A stretch of DNA of 64,000 nt from Gerris lacustris (GCA_951217055.1 OX578277.1:68210455-68274454), one strand, 5' to 3'; shown: positions 11,746 through 24,085, counted from the first letter of the stretch. A program made the numbers and translations. The notes: a model not told the origin generated them from the letters alone.

Positions 11746-12707
11746 GCTAAACTGGAAGGACAGCAGGTATGGGCTGAAAATTAATAACAGAAGAATCACG
11801 CATTTCAGGTTCGCCGATGACTTGGTCCTGTTTGCAGACTCAGCACAAAAGTTGGAACAAATGATTTGAGAACTCGAAGAAGGTGGAAGAAAAGCAGGTT
11901 TGAAAATAAATGAAGGGAAAACGGTTATTATGACGAACGGAAGGCAAGAGGATAGAAAGGTGGTGGGAAGGAAATTTAAATATGTAGATGATACCATTTA
12001 CTTAAGTCAACTAATCAGTATATCCAAAAGAAATGAAAAAGAAATTAGCCGCGGGATGTCAGTAGGATGGAAAAAATATTGGTCACTCAAATACATAATG
12101 AAAAATCCATATTATATAGCTCTCAAGAAAATAAGGTCGTGAGCTTGAATCCTGTGTAATTCCTACTTTGGTATGCGGCTGTCAGACTTGGTCCATAATC
12201 GAAATATCCTTGCACAGACTTTAATTCACGCAAAAGGCTATGGAAATAAGCATGAATAGAGTAAGAAAAAAAAAAAAAAAAAAAATAGAATCAGAGGGGA
12301 TCTAATTCGACAGGAGACCGGGATGCAGGACATCAGAAAACCCGTGAAAGAAATTAAGTGGAACTGGACAGGATAGTGGGTTAGGACTACACTACAGATA
12401 AAAGACGGACAAAGCGCGTCACAATGTGGAGTCCAAACTTCGGATTCCCGAATAGAGGTCACCAAAAGAAAAGATGGGAGGACGAAATCACAAAATTTGC
12501 TGGTACTATGGGGAACATCAAAGCAAAGGACAGAAATAACTGGATAAAAATGGGGAGGATTTCGCTTAACAATGAGCCTGGTTTCAAGAAGAAATAATAA
12601 CAGATAAATGATTAATTTTGTAAATACTTATGTTTGTAAAAAAAAGAAGTAGTATATTATGTGGATATGTATAATTTGTTTAGAAACCAATAAAGCTTTA
12701 TTATTAT
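11746..12707 (+). mobile_element. RTE/BovB-like LINE, 3' RT fragment
   Basis: The plus strand gives RITHFRFADDLVLFA (catalytic FADD at about 11807-11836), then QKLEQMI, a stop, and GRKAGLKINEGKTVIMTNG. After that come KFKYVDDTIYLSQLISISKRNEKEIS and, after frame changes, a conserved C-terminal region (about 12180-12560) with TGMQDI, KWNW, GRPKRRWED and AKDRNNWIKMG. This is the familiar endonuclease-reverse transcriptase of RTE-type elements in insects. A ttattattat tail at ~12700 marks the 3' end. It is 5'-truncated and broken by stops and a poly-A at 12266-12285. Confidence 0.75.
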
Positions 12708-13045
12708 ACCCCTTTTAAGCGGAGGATCTATTATTTCAATGATTTTTAGCTGAATTTCATAGAAAGAACCCATTCTGTTTCCTTCAAATGAAAATATTCA
12801 AAATTAAAGTGTTTTAAATGTTATCCTACATTTTGTTCCGTGTCATGAACTTTCGTTTCCATTAAGTTCTGCCTTATTTTTGCCATTTTATTAACTTTTT
12901 CCCATCACGCCAACTGTAAGAACACGACAAAAGAGTAACGAGAATTGTAGTTATAAACCAAATTAAAACTAAACGTCACAACTATCAATGTCAACTCACT
13001 ACATGACAATTATATATTAAAATCATATAAATGTTTCGTGCTCCC
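12708..13045. other. AT-rich spacer, nothing recognised
   Basis: No supported feature. Confidence 0.45.
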
Positions 13046-13215
13046 AAATGTAGGCTACAATTTATTTTTCTGAACATGGATGCCAAATTGTTGCATAATG
13101 GGCACAGTAGTTTAGCCATCATGCATCAGCACAGACTATAAAGAGAGACATTCAAAACTTGTAAATCTATAATTTTGCGTCAATCCCAATACTTTTCTCT
13201 ATACATGTACCTTAA
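13046..13215. repeat. Family B repeat, 3' fragment
   Basis: The ctgaacatggatgccaaatt, agcacagactataa and caatacttttctctata blocks match the 3' halves of 8090-8700 and 29463-30083. Confidence 0.55.
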
Positions 13216-13690
13216 ATTGGAGATCATTTAAAATATTCAATACCCTTCAGTACTAAATATTTTGTATTCTATCTGTATCATTATACAAATCATAATCAGG
13301 AAGAATAAAACATATAAAATATAAATTATTTATTAAAAATATTCATTTGATTGTTTAAGTTGTATTATATATTATCCAGTTAGGTGTATTATGGTTTTCT
13401 TAAGGCCTTCGAGCTATGTATATACTACAACTACATAAGGTACTTACTCAAGCTAGAACAGCCTGTCAGCCCTTTTTTAAGCAGACTATCTATCATTCCG
13501 CCCTCTGGCAAATCCCCTTACTTCCTTTTTAATATTTTAGACATTATCATAAGTTTTTCCACAGCATATGAAATACTTGGCGCTATAACTACCCAACATA
13601 CGCAACATACTAGGGTTTTTTCTATCTAGTAATTCTAATTAGTTATTTAAAGGAGAATATATATATATTTTTTAAGAAGTTACCCGGCCT
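13216..13690. other. AT-rich spacer, unrecognised 81-aa ORF
   Basis: 13384-13629 (+) is open but shows no motif, so no function is assigned. Confidence 0.4.
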
Positions 13691-13699
13691 AGCTATCTT

Positions 13700-14000
13700 A
13701 TAATGCTATCAAATTTTTGCTCTTATACGACACAGCATTTGTTTGGACGCATACTCCTCCTAAACGGCTGAACCGATCCGCACAAAATTCGGCACGGTCA
13801 ATGTGACCAACCAGAGGAAGGTATAAATCTGAAATGGTCCAAATTGGTACACAGAGGTACGGGGTATATGCCCTTCATGATGCATATCGTTTGAAAACTC
13901 TTTAAGAGTACAGTTATTGTTGTTATGTTCACTTTTGTCATGTTTTCACTGAAAAGGGGGCTCAAATTGAAAAACAGGGAAAAAATGCTTATTTCAATTA
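13700..14000. repeat. Dispersed repeat related to the hAT interior
   Basis: The blocks attggtacacagaggtac, gggtatatgcccttcatgatgcat, gagtacagttattgttgttatg and aaaaggggg match the inverse complement of about 3200-3400. The opening (ctaaacggctgaaccgatccg) is the kind of target-like phrase common in insect repeats. Confidence 0.6.
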
Positions 14001-14705
14001 AAAATTAGAAATATTACTATTTTTGATCCGATTTCAGCTGTTTATAAATAAAAATGTTTATTGTTTAAGATTAAAATGCATGCTCAGCTCAATATTGCAA
14101 GCAGACAACTGCATTGCACACGCACACCTATAGTATGCTTTTGCTGTAGTAATTTTGTGTATTGTATTGTTTACATACTATAGTAATTTTACTTTTTTCT
14201 GTTTCTTTATAATTAATAATTTATGCATCAATATTATTGTTGACCATACTTTAATGATGTAGCATGCATTAGTAATATTATGAAGGTCAGAGCTCGTCGA
14301 CTAGGTTTAAACAATAAAGCATGATATACGGATGAAGATAGGAAATGTCAACTTTATAACTCATCTCAAAAGGATAATATTCAACAACTGCTGGCTTCGT
14401 GTCTTGCCCTAATCCAAACCAGAGAATAGTTATTTATGCACCTAGGGAGTAAAGTAAACCGTTATTCCCTGAGCGAATAAGTTGGTTCGCTGGCCGAGGG
14501 AATTAGCTATTATGAGACTAATTAGCTATTAAGATATAAGAGATTAAATATTAAAAACAAATAAGAATTGCTATTAAACTCAAATAGAAGGTTAAGATGT
14601 AGGTAAACAATAATAAGCGAAAATACAAATAAGGTCGAAAAAGCAGTGTCTCCAACCTGATTTCAACAATTTCACTACATTATCCATTCAATCTCTACTA
14701 TTTAT
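14001..14705. other. AT-rich spacer, nothing recognised
   Basis: No supported gene or repeat end. Confidence 0.4.
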
Positions 14706-15284
14706 AATAGTACATTACGCGTCGAGTGAGGAAAGTAGCATTTGGCATGCGAGTGTGGAGTTTGCACCCGAGCGACAGCGAGGGTAGTAAAACTACACGA
14801 GCAATGCAAAATGCCGTTTTCGCACGAGTTGCGAACCGTACTTTATCTACGATTGTTAGATTTAAATAATAAATACAGAAAAAAATAGACTTGCTGTATG
14901 TAAGTTCGTATCTCTTCTCTTGATAAAGATAGCATTAACCTTGAGTTGTATTTTTTGCCGAATTAATTATTTCTGGAGGAGTATTATTCTCCACATTTTC
15001 GTCAAAGTCACTTGATTCACTCATTGTTTTTCACAAAAAACCCGATATAAACAATTACTTTAATAAAAGAACAGCAAATTAGTTTTGTTAAATGCAAACA
15101 AACTCGCTAATCGTGCGTAAAGCTGAAGAATTCCTTTTCTTTACCGCCCTAGGGTGGTAAAGAAGAGGAATTCTTCAGAACTATGAGACGAGCATGCGCA
15201 ATGAATACAAGTATGTAAAGAATACCTTTCTACGCATCTAAACAGAGATACAATGTTTATATTTCGTATCAATCGTAGATAAAA
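14706..15284 (-). repeat. Palindrome-bearing 0.58-kb repeat, copy 2
   Basis: Second copy of the 10390-10944 unit, with a 56-bp near-palindrome at 15123-15178. Here the minus strand keeps a start: MSESSDFDENVENNTPPEI then ...NSAKNTTQ, followed by a stop. A tttatctacgattg block near 14831 pairs inverted with caatcgtagataaaa at the end, suggesting inverted termini of an internal unit. Confidence 0.65.
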
Positions 15285-16060
15285 TAATTAAGTTGGCAAT
15301 CCTTCTTTTTGTCCCTACTTTTTGAGTTCGGGGAAGAAAAGACTTACTTTAGTCCCTAAACTTATCCAAAATCATAACTTTTTCTCTCTACTGGAGATAA
15401 AATTATTTTAACCATCAGTTGTTAGAAACTAGAACAAATGATTTTAAATGGAAAGGACCATAACAACCCAAGGTAACAACCTAAATAATTATTCTTAAGA
15501 TTCCCCAAATAGCAGGAATTTGCTTTTTCTGATGTGTTTTATATTAATTACTTCTTGTAATAATATTTATTCTAATCTATAATAAATAGGTTTATTTTGA
15601 AGTGCCCAGATATGTTATATATTGTTTTGTTTCAACATTTGGTTTGGGCTTAATTATCAATATGTTGGTAGGGATTCTTTAATTTTTAGTAATATAAATA
15701 TTATATGACAACGGGTTTTAATTTATATTTACAATTTAGGCGTTTGTACCATAGTAAATAAATAAAATTATTGAAATAAATTGATAAGATAAAATAAATA
15801 AATAAATATCTCATAAATAATAAGTAAATCAACAATACAAATAATAATAATTAATCTTTATTTAAACCTAATGGTTATCAATCTTTTGCCTTTATTTTTT
15901 TTTTAATTTTTGAAGTAAATAATTATAAATTAAAACATTACGTCAACTCTTATATACGTATATTATAATTAGATATGTTAAAAACAAAAGGAAAGTATAA
16001 TGTAATCAACTACTTATAGTTAGTTAGTGATAATTATAATTATAGTCGCGTGAGGTACCA
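15285..16060. other. AT-rich spacer, nothing recognised
   Basis: Long A/T runs; no ORF of note. Confidence 0.45.
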
Positions 16061-16331
16061 TATGCTCCTTCAAGAGTATGGTACCCAAAATGGAGGGTTT
16101 TTCACCGGCAGGGATTTTAGTGGGGTAGGGGCTACCAGCGTCTGTCTCGGTGTCGGCTGAGCAGTCGGGAAGTAGCTCAATCCCCACACTCAGGGATCCC
16201 GGGTTCCTGCGATAGGTCTCGCTATCGAGAGTAGGATAGCGAGGCTCCAGGGTGGCTTAGCTTAGCTTCATACACCCTGGGGCATAAAACTTTTGCCCTG
16301 CAGGCGCCGTTGTGTCTTTTCCCGCCATTCA

Positions 16332-16363
<32 letters not shown>
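16061..16363 (+). mobile_element. Retroposon 3' end with poly-A
   Basis: A GC-rich 270-bp block (ggcagggattttagtggggt ... ccctgcaggcgccgttgtgt) ends in an uninterrupted ~30-nt A-run at 16333-16363, inside AT-rich DNA. This is the usual form of a 5'-truncated LINE or SINE insertion. The family was not identified. Confidence 0.5.
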
Positions 16364-16365
<2 letters not shown>

Positions 16366-16852
16366 ACTTATATTACATATTATTTTGTGAATAACTGTTT
16401 CCCAAACCCTCTGGGACACCAAAGCATCATGCCGATTTGCTGGGAAATGTAAAAAAAGAAGTAAAAATTATATTGTTGCAATAAATAGTTATCTATTTAT
16501 CTGACTATTTGCTGATGGCTGTAAAATAATGATGTTTAATTAATCATGTATATTTTATAGGCAATTAATAATAATTTATAAGATGAGTGTTTGTATGAAA
16601 TGAAAATGTGATAGTTTGCATGAGTTTTCTATGGTTCATGCATGATCCTAATTTCAATTAGTTATTTCTTTTTGTGATAGAAGTAATTTATTTTTATTAA
16701 GATACAATGTATGTTAATGAAAAATGAATGTCATAAAATTATTGGAGTAATAATTATGTGAAGACTACTCCCAGCATGAGACCGATATGATCATGCTACG
16801 AATTTTTTATCTGTATTTTGTATGTTTCAATAAAAAAAAGTTATAATTAAAA
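16364..16852. other. AT-rich spacer, nothing recognised
   Basis: No supported feature. Confidence 0.45.
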
Positions 16853-17465
16853 TAGACTGCTAATTGGTGTGGCACATAGCTTCCTCGCATCCTATCCACG
16901 TACTTTATTGATTTTATGCTTTTACAAGCCATTATTGTCTAATTGGTCCAATTGTTTCCCCCGTTTTAGATTTTTTAATCTGTCAAAATTGTTTTCAATT
17001 TTTTACACGAATTAAAGTATCAATTTAGCAAAAGTTTAAGAGCGCAGATGGTTCAAATTAATCTGGGGCTATCTGCAGGTTACTTTCGACACACTATAAA
17101 AGTTTCATTCAAATGAGATAAGTAATTTTGAAGCTATAGGTGTAAATAAATATATGTTTGTGCGCATGTGGAAGAGAAACAAATATGCGCAGAAGGTTGA
17201 AACTTATAAGGGACCAACAATGGGCTAATTATGGCCTACCACCCAAATTTCATTAAAATTGGACGTAAAGTTTTTAAGATATGTTGGTTCGCAAAAATTG
17301 AACGACAGACCGACAGACCGACAGACAGACACGGAACCAAAAATGATGTCTGAAATGAATTTCTGTCTTGGAATTTTTGAAATCGGAGACCTAAAATTTT
17401 TTCGTTCTTCAGAACGATCACATAGCTTCCGTTACCTTCGGTAAGCTCCGAAGCAAAATAAAATA
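16853..17465 (+). repeat. Family A repeat, full-length copy
   Basis: Starts atagactgctaattggtgtggcacatagcttcctcgc and ends gcttccgttaccttcggtaagctccgaagcaaaa. The last ~30 nt fold into a hairpin (gcttccg/cggaagc plus ttacc/ggtaa). The interior has gaagagaaacaaatatgcgcag, ggccta, a catccaaatttcattaaaat-type block and gacagaccgacagac. The 61-aa ORFs on both strands are non-coding by-products. Confidence 0.75.
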
Positions 17466-18145
17466 AAAAAGTTCAGTAATTCTATTCCAATTCTAATAAG
17501 TTTGTAATATAATTCGGCTTGTTTACCCTAAGTGAGGAGTGAGGATATACGTCACATTAATATACGTATTGGTTAAGATGTTAAATTAAAGGTTAATTAT
17601 GGAAAATATTTGTCTTGTGTTGCTTTTTGAGTAACCTTTACAGTTAAAGGAATATAAATAAATATACTTTCCTTAAAAAAAAATCATTAGTTTTAATTTA
17701 ATTATTAATCAAATTAATATTAGCTTCATACATAAAGGTACATACTATAAATAAATATTTTATTGATGTATAATAATTTAATGATGCAATAGTATATATT
17801 GACTTAAGAAACGTTTCTATACTCCCCTCCCCTTTTACCTAGATCAGCTGTAAATAGCTCACCAGGTATTAATTAAATGTATTTAATGAGAATAAAGTCT
17901 AGAGATAGCTATCTAGGGGTAGTTTATAGCTAAACATTTTTAAACCATTAAATCTTAACTTATATAGAGGCTTCAAAAAAGGCAAGGAGACAACTATTAA
18001 CAAAAACAACGTAAAATATCCGGACATAATTAATGAAAGAAAGTTTTATAGTTTATATAATGATAGTAGCAATATAAGTAATTAATATTTTTAATTTATT
18101 TATATTTTACCCAACTATTTATATTTACCCAACTAAATAATTAAG
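17466..18145. other. AT-rich spacer, nothing recognised
   Basis: No supported feature. Confidence 0.45.
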
Positions 18146-18273
18146 ATCAAATTATAATTATTATTAACTACGGGAAACAGACAGTGAAAAATACACTCCT
18201 GTGCCGGGATCCCGGCACAGGAGTGTATTTTTCACTGTCTGTTTCCCGTAGTTAATAATAATTATAATTTGAT
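18146..18273. repeat. Perfect 128-bp palindrome with no spacer
   Basis: Base-by-base comparison from the centre (18209/18210, ggga|tccc) outward shows 64 matching positions with no mismatch. The 64-bp arm corresponds to the 3' part of the tRNA-derived SINE at 39327-39390, so this is two head-to-head SINE tails fused just inside the B box. Confidence 0.95.
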
Positions 18274-19580
18274 TTAAATTAAAATTTAACTTTCCGTAGT
18301 ATGAAAACTACCAAAAACTTAAAAATTGAATTTTAATAATTAAGGTAACTCCAAACTGTTAAGACAAGTTTAAGCCATTATAATTTGGGAAATTAATAAG
18401 TAATAATTTGATGTTATTTTCAAAAATGCTCAGAAATCCTTAGGTAAAACCTTTTAATTCAATAAGGCTTGTAAAAAATGTTTTTTTTTTTTTTTTCAAA
18501 AATAAAAATAAATAGTTTAACTTACTTCTTGTGGATAAAAAGGTGCCTGCAGTGAGACGCAGATAGCATTGCAGAAATCAGCTATACTAAATACAACTAA
18601 CGTAAGAAGTTGCCGCTGTGAAAACTTTTTAAGTGAATCAATCATTTTATTGTCTTTTGTCCTAACATCAAGCAATTAGAAACTAAATAACTTACTTTGA
18701 AATATAAACACTCAAATCAACGCACCCATTAGTGAAAATAAACCAGTTTTTACTTATTACTATAATTAATATTAAATGCTCAATAAAATAAATGAATATA
18801 AAATCAGGTAATTTATAAACTAAATATAAAATGCTTATTTTATAATAAATATATATAATATTTTTTTTTTACAAGGGAAGTCTTAAGGAGAAAATAATCG
18901 AAGAAAGCTTAATGTTACTAACAATAATAAAAAAATATTTGAAATAATGTAGAAAAATAAATAAACAATATAAAATTAATTGTAAATGTTCAAGGAAATA
19001 ATATAAGGATTAATAGCTTTCTAAATACTTTTAAAAACGATCCTTTGACAATCTAATATGACTGGCATTTTATTGCAACTATTAAATTAATATTAAGCTA
19101 TAAAAATTTAAATAAATCGCATTTAAACAAACGTCTGGCTAACTCCACAAGACAACATCCGTCTATGAATCAATTAAAATAATAGTCTATATCTAAATCG
19201 TAAATTAGGTCTGTTCGCCCTCAGAATACTGTATCAGGATGAACTTTAATCTCTGCCACAAATATCCCCTCTACTACAGGTCCTTATCTGACCATGCCTA
19301 CATTAGGGGATGTCTCATTTTTTTATCTTTTTTTTTTCAATGCCTATCTACAACAACAATCAAAGATGTTTTTAAGACTAATAGGAATCGATTTATATCT
19401 GTATGAATTTTTATGTGATTAGAATGAATAAGCTTTTTGTTCTTTTATTATCGATGTCAAACAAAAGTGTTGATAAGTAGAAGAAAGTAGTTTTTTCTAC
19501 AGATATGTAGAAGGTAATTTTTTATTTATACTAGTTGGATTCTATAATATGGATTTTGTTTCGACTCAGGAATGGGCACT
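18274..19580. other. AT-rich spacer, nothing recognised
   Basis: T-run at 18480-18496 and A/T-rich sequence; no gene seen. Confidence 0.4.
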
Positions 19581-19790
19581 TAGCTAAAAGGGATGATAGA
19601 AGATGGTCAATAGCACTTATTCAATGATACCCGTGAGATAAAAAAAGAAGAAGAGGAAGACCAGAAAGACGATGGGATGAAGGGACAAGAAAGTGCTGTG
19701 GCAAGGAAATATGACAAAGAATAGCTAGAGATCGTAAAAAATGGCATCGAATGATGAAAACAGTCAAATCATAAGTCATAACTCATAGTT
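19581..19790 (+). mobile_element. LINE C-terminal fragment (RTE-like), degraded
   Basis: The plus strand gives GHLAKRDDRRWSIA and KKRRRGRPERRWDEG, then ARDRKKWHRMMK, with stops. It is like the C-terminal region of the element at 11746-12707. A shorter similar stretch lies at 21565-21720 (SQKWDEKMRRT then CGVTWQEVAADREE), ending in an A-run at 21731-21749. Confidence 0.55.
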
Positions 19791-20789
19791 TGGCTTCATA
19801 ACTCATAACTTTATCCGCTCAAAACATATAATAATCATATAGTAATATATTATCTCAAAAAGCCACGGGAGCGGGAGGTGGTAGATACTCTAGGGATGGG
19901 TCGGATTGTCAACCTGATATTTTGTAACAGATATATATTTAATTGGTTTAACTCTTCTTATTCTTTGTTTTGACTGAATGTCTTACAAGAGACAAATAGT
20001 TCGCATACGAACGAATAGGCATAGACCCTAGCTTTTTAAATGTGGGGGTAAAAAATACATTAGTATTGTTAAACAAATACTTACTTACATACTACACTAG
20101 TTTATAATGATTTTTTATTCAATCAAGTAATTAATAGCTCTCCGGACCAATACACCAATGCTTGCTATAATTATAATGTAACAATTAATATTGAACTATA
20201 TTTTAATATACGTATACTGTATTGTTTTGTAATATTTTATTATGGGTAATTAGAAAAAAACAGTAATTTGAACAACATTTTTAATGAATATTTAGACCTT
20301 AAAAAACACGTGTAAAACGTCATTTTAGACCTTTAATTTTCGAAAGTTTCCGGGGTTGACCCTTGGACCCCGGTTCGCTGGGGAGGGGGGGGGGGGCTCC
20401 AGACGGGGGTAAGAGACCCCCCAATATTACGTAGGTGTTCCGGCACCTAAAATTTTAGAAATTAAGCATTGCATTATTATTATAAATATTGGTAAAAGGC
20501 AAATTAAAATTAGTTAGTGTTTCTGGAAAGCTTATTTATTTATTATTTCCACCATCGAACCGCGTCTGAAAAGTAGGAGCGCCTTGTCAGCTTAGGTCAT
20601 CAGGTGCCTATACTTTAAATTCTTATTATTTATCCTTTTAGTTATTTTTAGGTTCACTTTTTATTATTATTTTTGGTTTTTTTAATCTCCCGTTTTTGCC
20701 GCTCTCCATTTTTTCTTTTCTTAATGTTATTTTTGTCGGCACAATCATAATTATTAATTTTATCATTATAATTAATTATTATCTTAGTA
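19791..20789. other. Spacer with a GC-rich transposon-end-like block
   Basis: 20340-20420 (ccggggttgacccttggacc, then a G-run and acccccc) resembles 51055-51105 inside the hAT MITE, so it may be part of a hAT relic. The remainder shows nothing. Confidence 0.35.
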
Positions 20790-21565
20790 TGCATTTATTA
20801 TGGTTTCCACATCTTGAAATCGTTGTCCTTTGAGTGCCATTTTTAGCTTAGGAAATAAAAAGAAAGTCTCACGGAGCAGGTCTGGAGAGTAAGGAGGGTT
20901 GTAGCACATCAGAAATTGAATGTTTGGCCAAAATCAGCTGAACAACTTGTAATGAATGTGCAGGCGCGTTGTCGTGATGCAGCTTCCAACTCCCTGGGTC
21001 ACGAAATTCGGGTATTTTCCATTGAATGGCTTCGCGTAAATGGCGGAGGACATCAATGTAATACTCCTTAGTAATGATTTGTCCTCTGGGAGCGTACTCA
21101 TGATGAACATTTCCGTCACAATAAAAAAAAAACTGTCCATCCCCTGATTACGACTTGTCGAAGGACGTCGTCATCCACGCCCATCACTCTCAACACTTGT
21201 CCTGCCTTCTTTAAACAGTTTGTACCAATCAAACACTCTGGCACGTGACATGGTATCATCACCACAGGCTAAAGAAAGCATTTTATTAGTCTCTTTAGCG
21301 GTACGCCCAAGCTTCTGGCGAAATTTGACACAAACACACGTTCAAGATTTTCACTTTCACTCATGGCAAAATACGACAGGAGACAAAATACACTTTCACT
21401 CGATCACTCACAGAAGCCAACTGAGACTATTTGAAGCAGTGAGATGAGTCGTTTGGCTTTACAGTAGTATACAAAGTCAATGTCCACTCAGTCTTATCTT
21501 CTCCCTCCAGTCCGTTGTCTAGTAATAAAATCAGTCTCAATACTTTTTGATCAGACCTCGTATAT
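20790..21565 (-). mobile_element. mariner transposon, internally deleted
   Basis: On the minus strand the 5' terminus TATACGAGGTCTGATCAAAA lies at about 21563-21544. The transposase begins at about 21364 (MSESENLERV), passes through a mariner N-terminal region (RTAKETNKMLSLACGDDTMS, then RVFDWYKLFKEGRQ), and jumps to QFFFYCDGNVHHEYAPRGQI. It continues with KLHHDNAPAH (a catalytic D) and, after a frame change, YSPDLLRETFFLFPKLKMAL. Mariner transposase is normally ~345 aa; here roughly a third, including the first catalytic Asp region, is gone, with frameshifts. No 3' terminal repeat was found. Confidence 0.85.
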
Positions 21566-22452
21566 ACTAGAAGAGAAGGTACAAGCCAGAAATGGGATGA
21601 AAAGATGAGAAGAACATGATGTGGTGTAACCTGGCAGGAAGTAGCTGCAGACAGGGAAGAATGAAAAAGTATATGCAGCAGGTTTATTGTGGCAACTGGT
21701 TATCCGACTAAATTAAATTAAAATCAGATTAAAAAAAAAAAAAAAAAAATCTGCTAACTAACTTCGTATTCAGGATCATGAAAATCAAATTGTCCATCAA
21801 AATGGCGGGACATGGCCGCTCTCCACCGGTTTGTTTTTTCAAATGCCTATTGCCAAGCTATGTCCCGCAGACGAACTTAGCTGACTACATATTCTTAAAA
21901 GACACCAAAAGATTTACTTACACACAAAACTCTAGCTTGATGTTAGTCAGACAATTTTATGCACGCTATCTCCTGGACTAAACGGAAAGATTAAATTTTA
22001 ATTTAAATCAAATTATAATTATCATTAACTACGGGAGACATACAGAGAAAAATAGACCCCGGGCTTGAACCACGGGTCTCCTATATATCCGTTACTGGCG
22101 CTCTTCTCCAGTATAGCTCAGTTGGTAAAAAACCTCATGAGGATTTAATTATTGATTTATTAATGATAATTCTAACTTAAGACAGGAGGGGGAGGGGGGA
22201 GCACAAGGAAAATACCCCTACATTAATGATAACTTTTAGGCCAGTATTTCTAAATTAAATACCTCCATAGCTGAGCGAGGGTAATCAGCTAGTGTGGTAA
22301 TAAAACTGGAATTCATTATATAGTTTTACATTTTAAAAATTAACCCAGGCTTAAATTGTTATAAAGACATAAGCATGTTGTCTCTTAACAATTCTAATTT
22401 ATAACTGATAGACTCTCAATTAGATAGTGATAGTGCAACAATAGAATGAAAG

Positions 22453-22534
<82 letters not shown>

Positions 22535-23100
22535 CAGGATAGATAAATTTAGAGGCTAATGCTGAAGGTCATCTAAATTAGAGCAAGGAGGCCTATAAAT
22601 ATATGATACCGTAGATCAATATTGTTCCTTCTATGCGTGCAAAGAGTTTTAATTTCTAGATATATTTGGTTTTGCTCGACCTTTACTTCTTTCCTTAGAC
22701 CTAGAGACCTTAGACGAAAGGAGTGTCAAACTCGATCATTAGTAATTTAATTAAATACCTACTTTACGAAATAAAAGTTTTAAAAAAAATCGAAAACAAG
22801 AACCGAATACCAAATTATAAGAATTGATGGTAACATTGTTTAGTTTAAAATATAAAATATGACACAGATATTGTTACACTGATGGGAACAACATTTAAAA
22901 TTTTATTATATTGCTCCACCAGTTACATCGATAAAACAACATGAGATAAAAATTATATAAAGATTAAGTTAACAGGGTGTTCAACGACCAGAGTTTCCTC
23001 AATATTAATTTATTAGAAAGTACGCCCTTTTTTAGCCCAAGATAAATTAGTTTTCTCTAGATCCTATTGTTTTTATCCAATGTGTGATAGCGACTCATCA
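21566..23100. other. Spacer with (AT)n microsatellite at 22455-22527
   Basis: Outside the SINE piece (22006-22135) the region is AT-rich. The 67-aa ORF at 21778-21981 has no known motif. A pure AT dinucleotide tract of 73 bp lies at 22455-22527. Confidence 0.5.
22006..22135 (-). repeat. tRNA-derived SINE, rearranged copy
   Basis: The tail (aatcaaattataattatcat, actacggga) and a B-box-like ggcttgaacc match the SINE at 39327. The A-box-like tagctcagttggt at about 22116 is in the opposite orientation, so two pieces have been joined inverted. Confidence 0.5.
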
Positions 23101-23353
23101 TTAAAGAGGTGTAGTTCAATAACCAAACAACGTCTTCACACAAAAATTGTAATTTGAACAATTGACCGGTTTCGGCTGTTCTAAAGCAGCCTTCTTCAGA
23201 TAAACTTGAGGTTACTGGATTGACTTCACGAATACAAATGTGGTCAATGGCTTCACTTGTAGGCTGCTTTAGAACAGCCGACACCGGTCAATTGTTCAAA
23301 TTACAATTTTTGTGTGCAGACGTTGTCTGGTTATTGAACTACACCACTTTCAT
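23101..23353. mobile_element. Foldback element, ~250 bp
   Basis: Arms of about 92 bp (23101-23192 and 23262-23353) are inverted complements with a few mismatches. They contain ggtgtagttcaataacca, attgaccggt and tcggctgttctaaagcagcc. A diverged single arm recurs at 52014-52100. Motif style is similar to the 4387-5140 element. Confidence 0.8.
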
Positions 23354-23544
23354 CATAGTTTTCTCTTGATAATAAAATTATACATTATAATTATTTTTAT
23401 TACCGTTCCCCGTCTATGTACTTGTAAGAAACCTTTGCAAATACAGGTTGCAAGTACTTGCAACTGGGGGGATGTATAATGAGGAGAGGGAATGCATAAT
23501 ATGGTCTAAAACCATAAAAATACTATACATAATACATATTCAGT

Positions 23545-24085
23545 TAAAAATAATCAGCCAATTACTGCGGCACATAGCTTCCTCGGTTTCTATATAGTAC
23601 TAAAATTATGTTAGTTTTTACAAACCATTATTGTCTAATTTATTTTTTTTTTTTTCCTCTTCTTATTTTAAATCTTTCAAATTGTTTTGATTTTTTTAAG
23701 TATGAATAAAAGTATCAATATTTTAAGAGTACAGGCAGTTAAATTAAATTGATATAGGGCCATCTGTGGTCTATGTTCGACATACCATCCAAAAATCACA
23801 TAGGTACTCCTAAAGATATAGCTGTAAATAAATGTATGTACGTGTACATGTGGAAGGGGAAGGGAAACCAATGGACGAAGAGAGTTGAAACTTATATGAC
23901 ACCAACAGAGTAGTTTTTAAGATATGAAATGTTGAACGTCAGACACGGGACCAAAAATGCTACCTGATATCAGATACGGATATATGTCTTGGAATTTTTG
24001 AATTTGAAGATATAAGAAATCTTCTTTCTTAGGTTCGATCACATAGCTTCCGTTAAATTCGGTAAGCTCGTAAGCAAAAATAATA
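23545..24085 (+). repeat. Family A repeat, copy 2
   Basis: cagccaattactgcggcacatagcttcctcgg at the left and gatcacatagcttccgttaaattcggtaagctcgtaagcaaaaa at the right. The interior is shorter than in 16853-17465. Confidence 0.7.
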
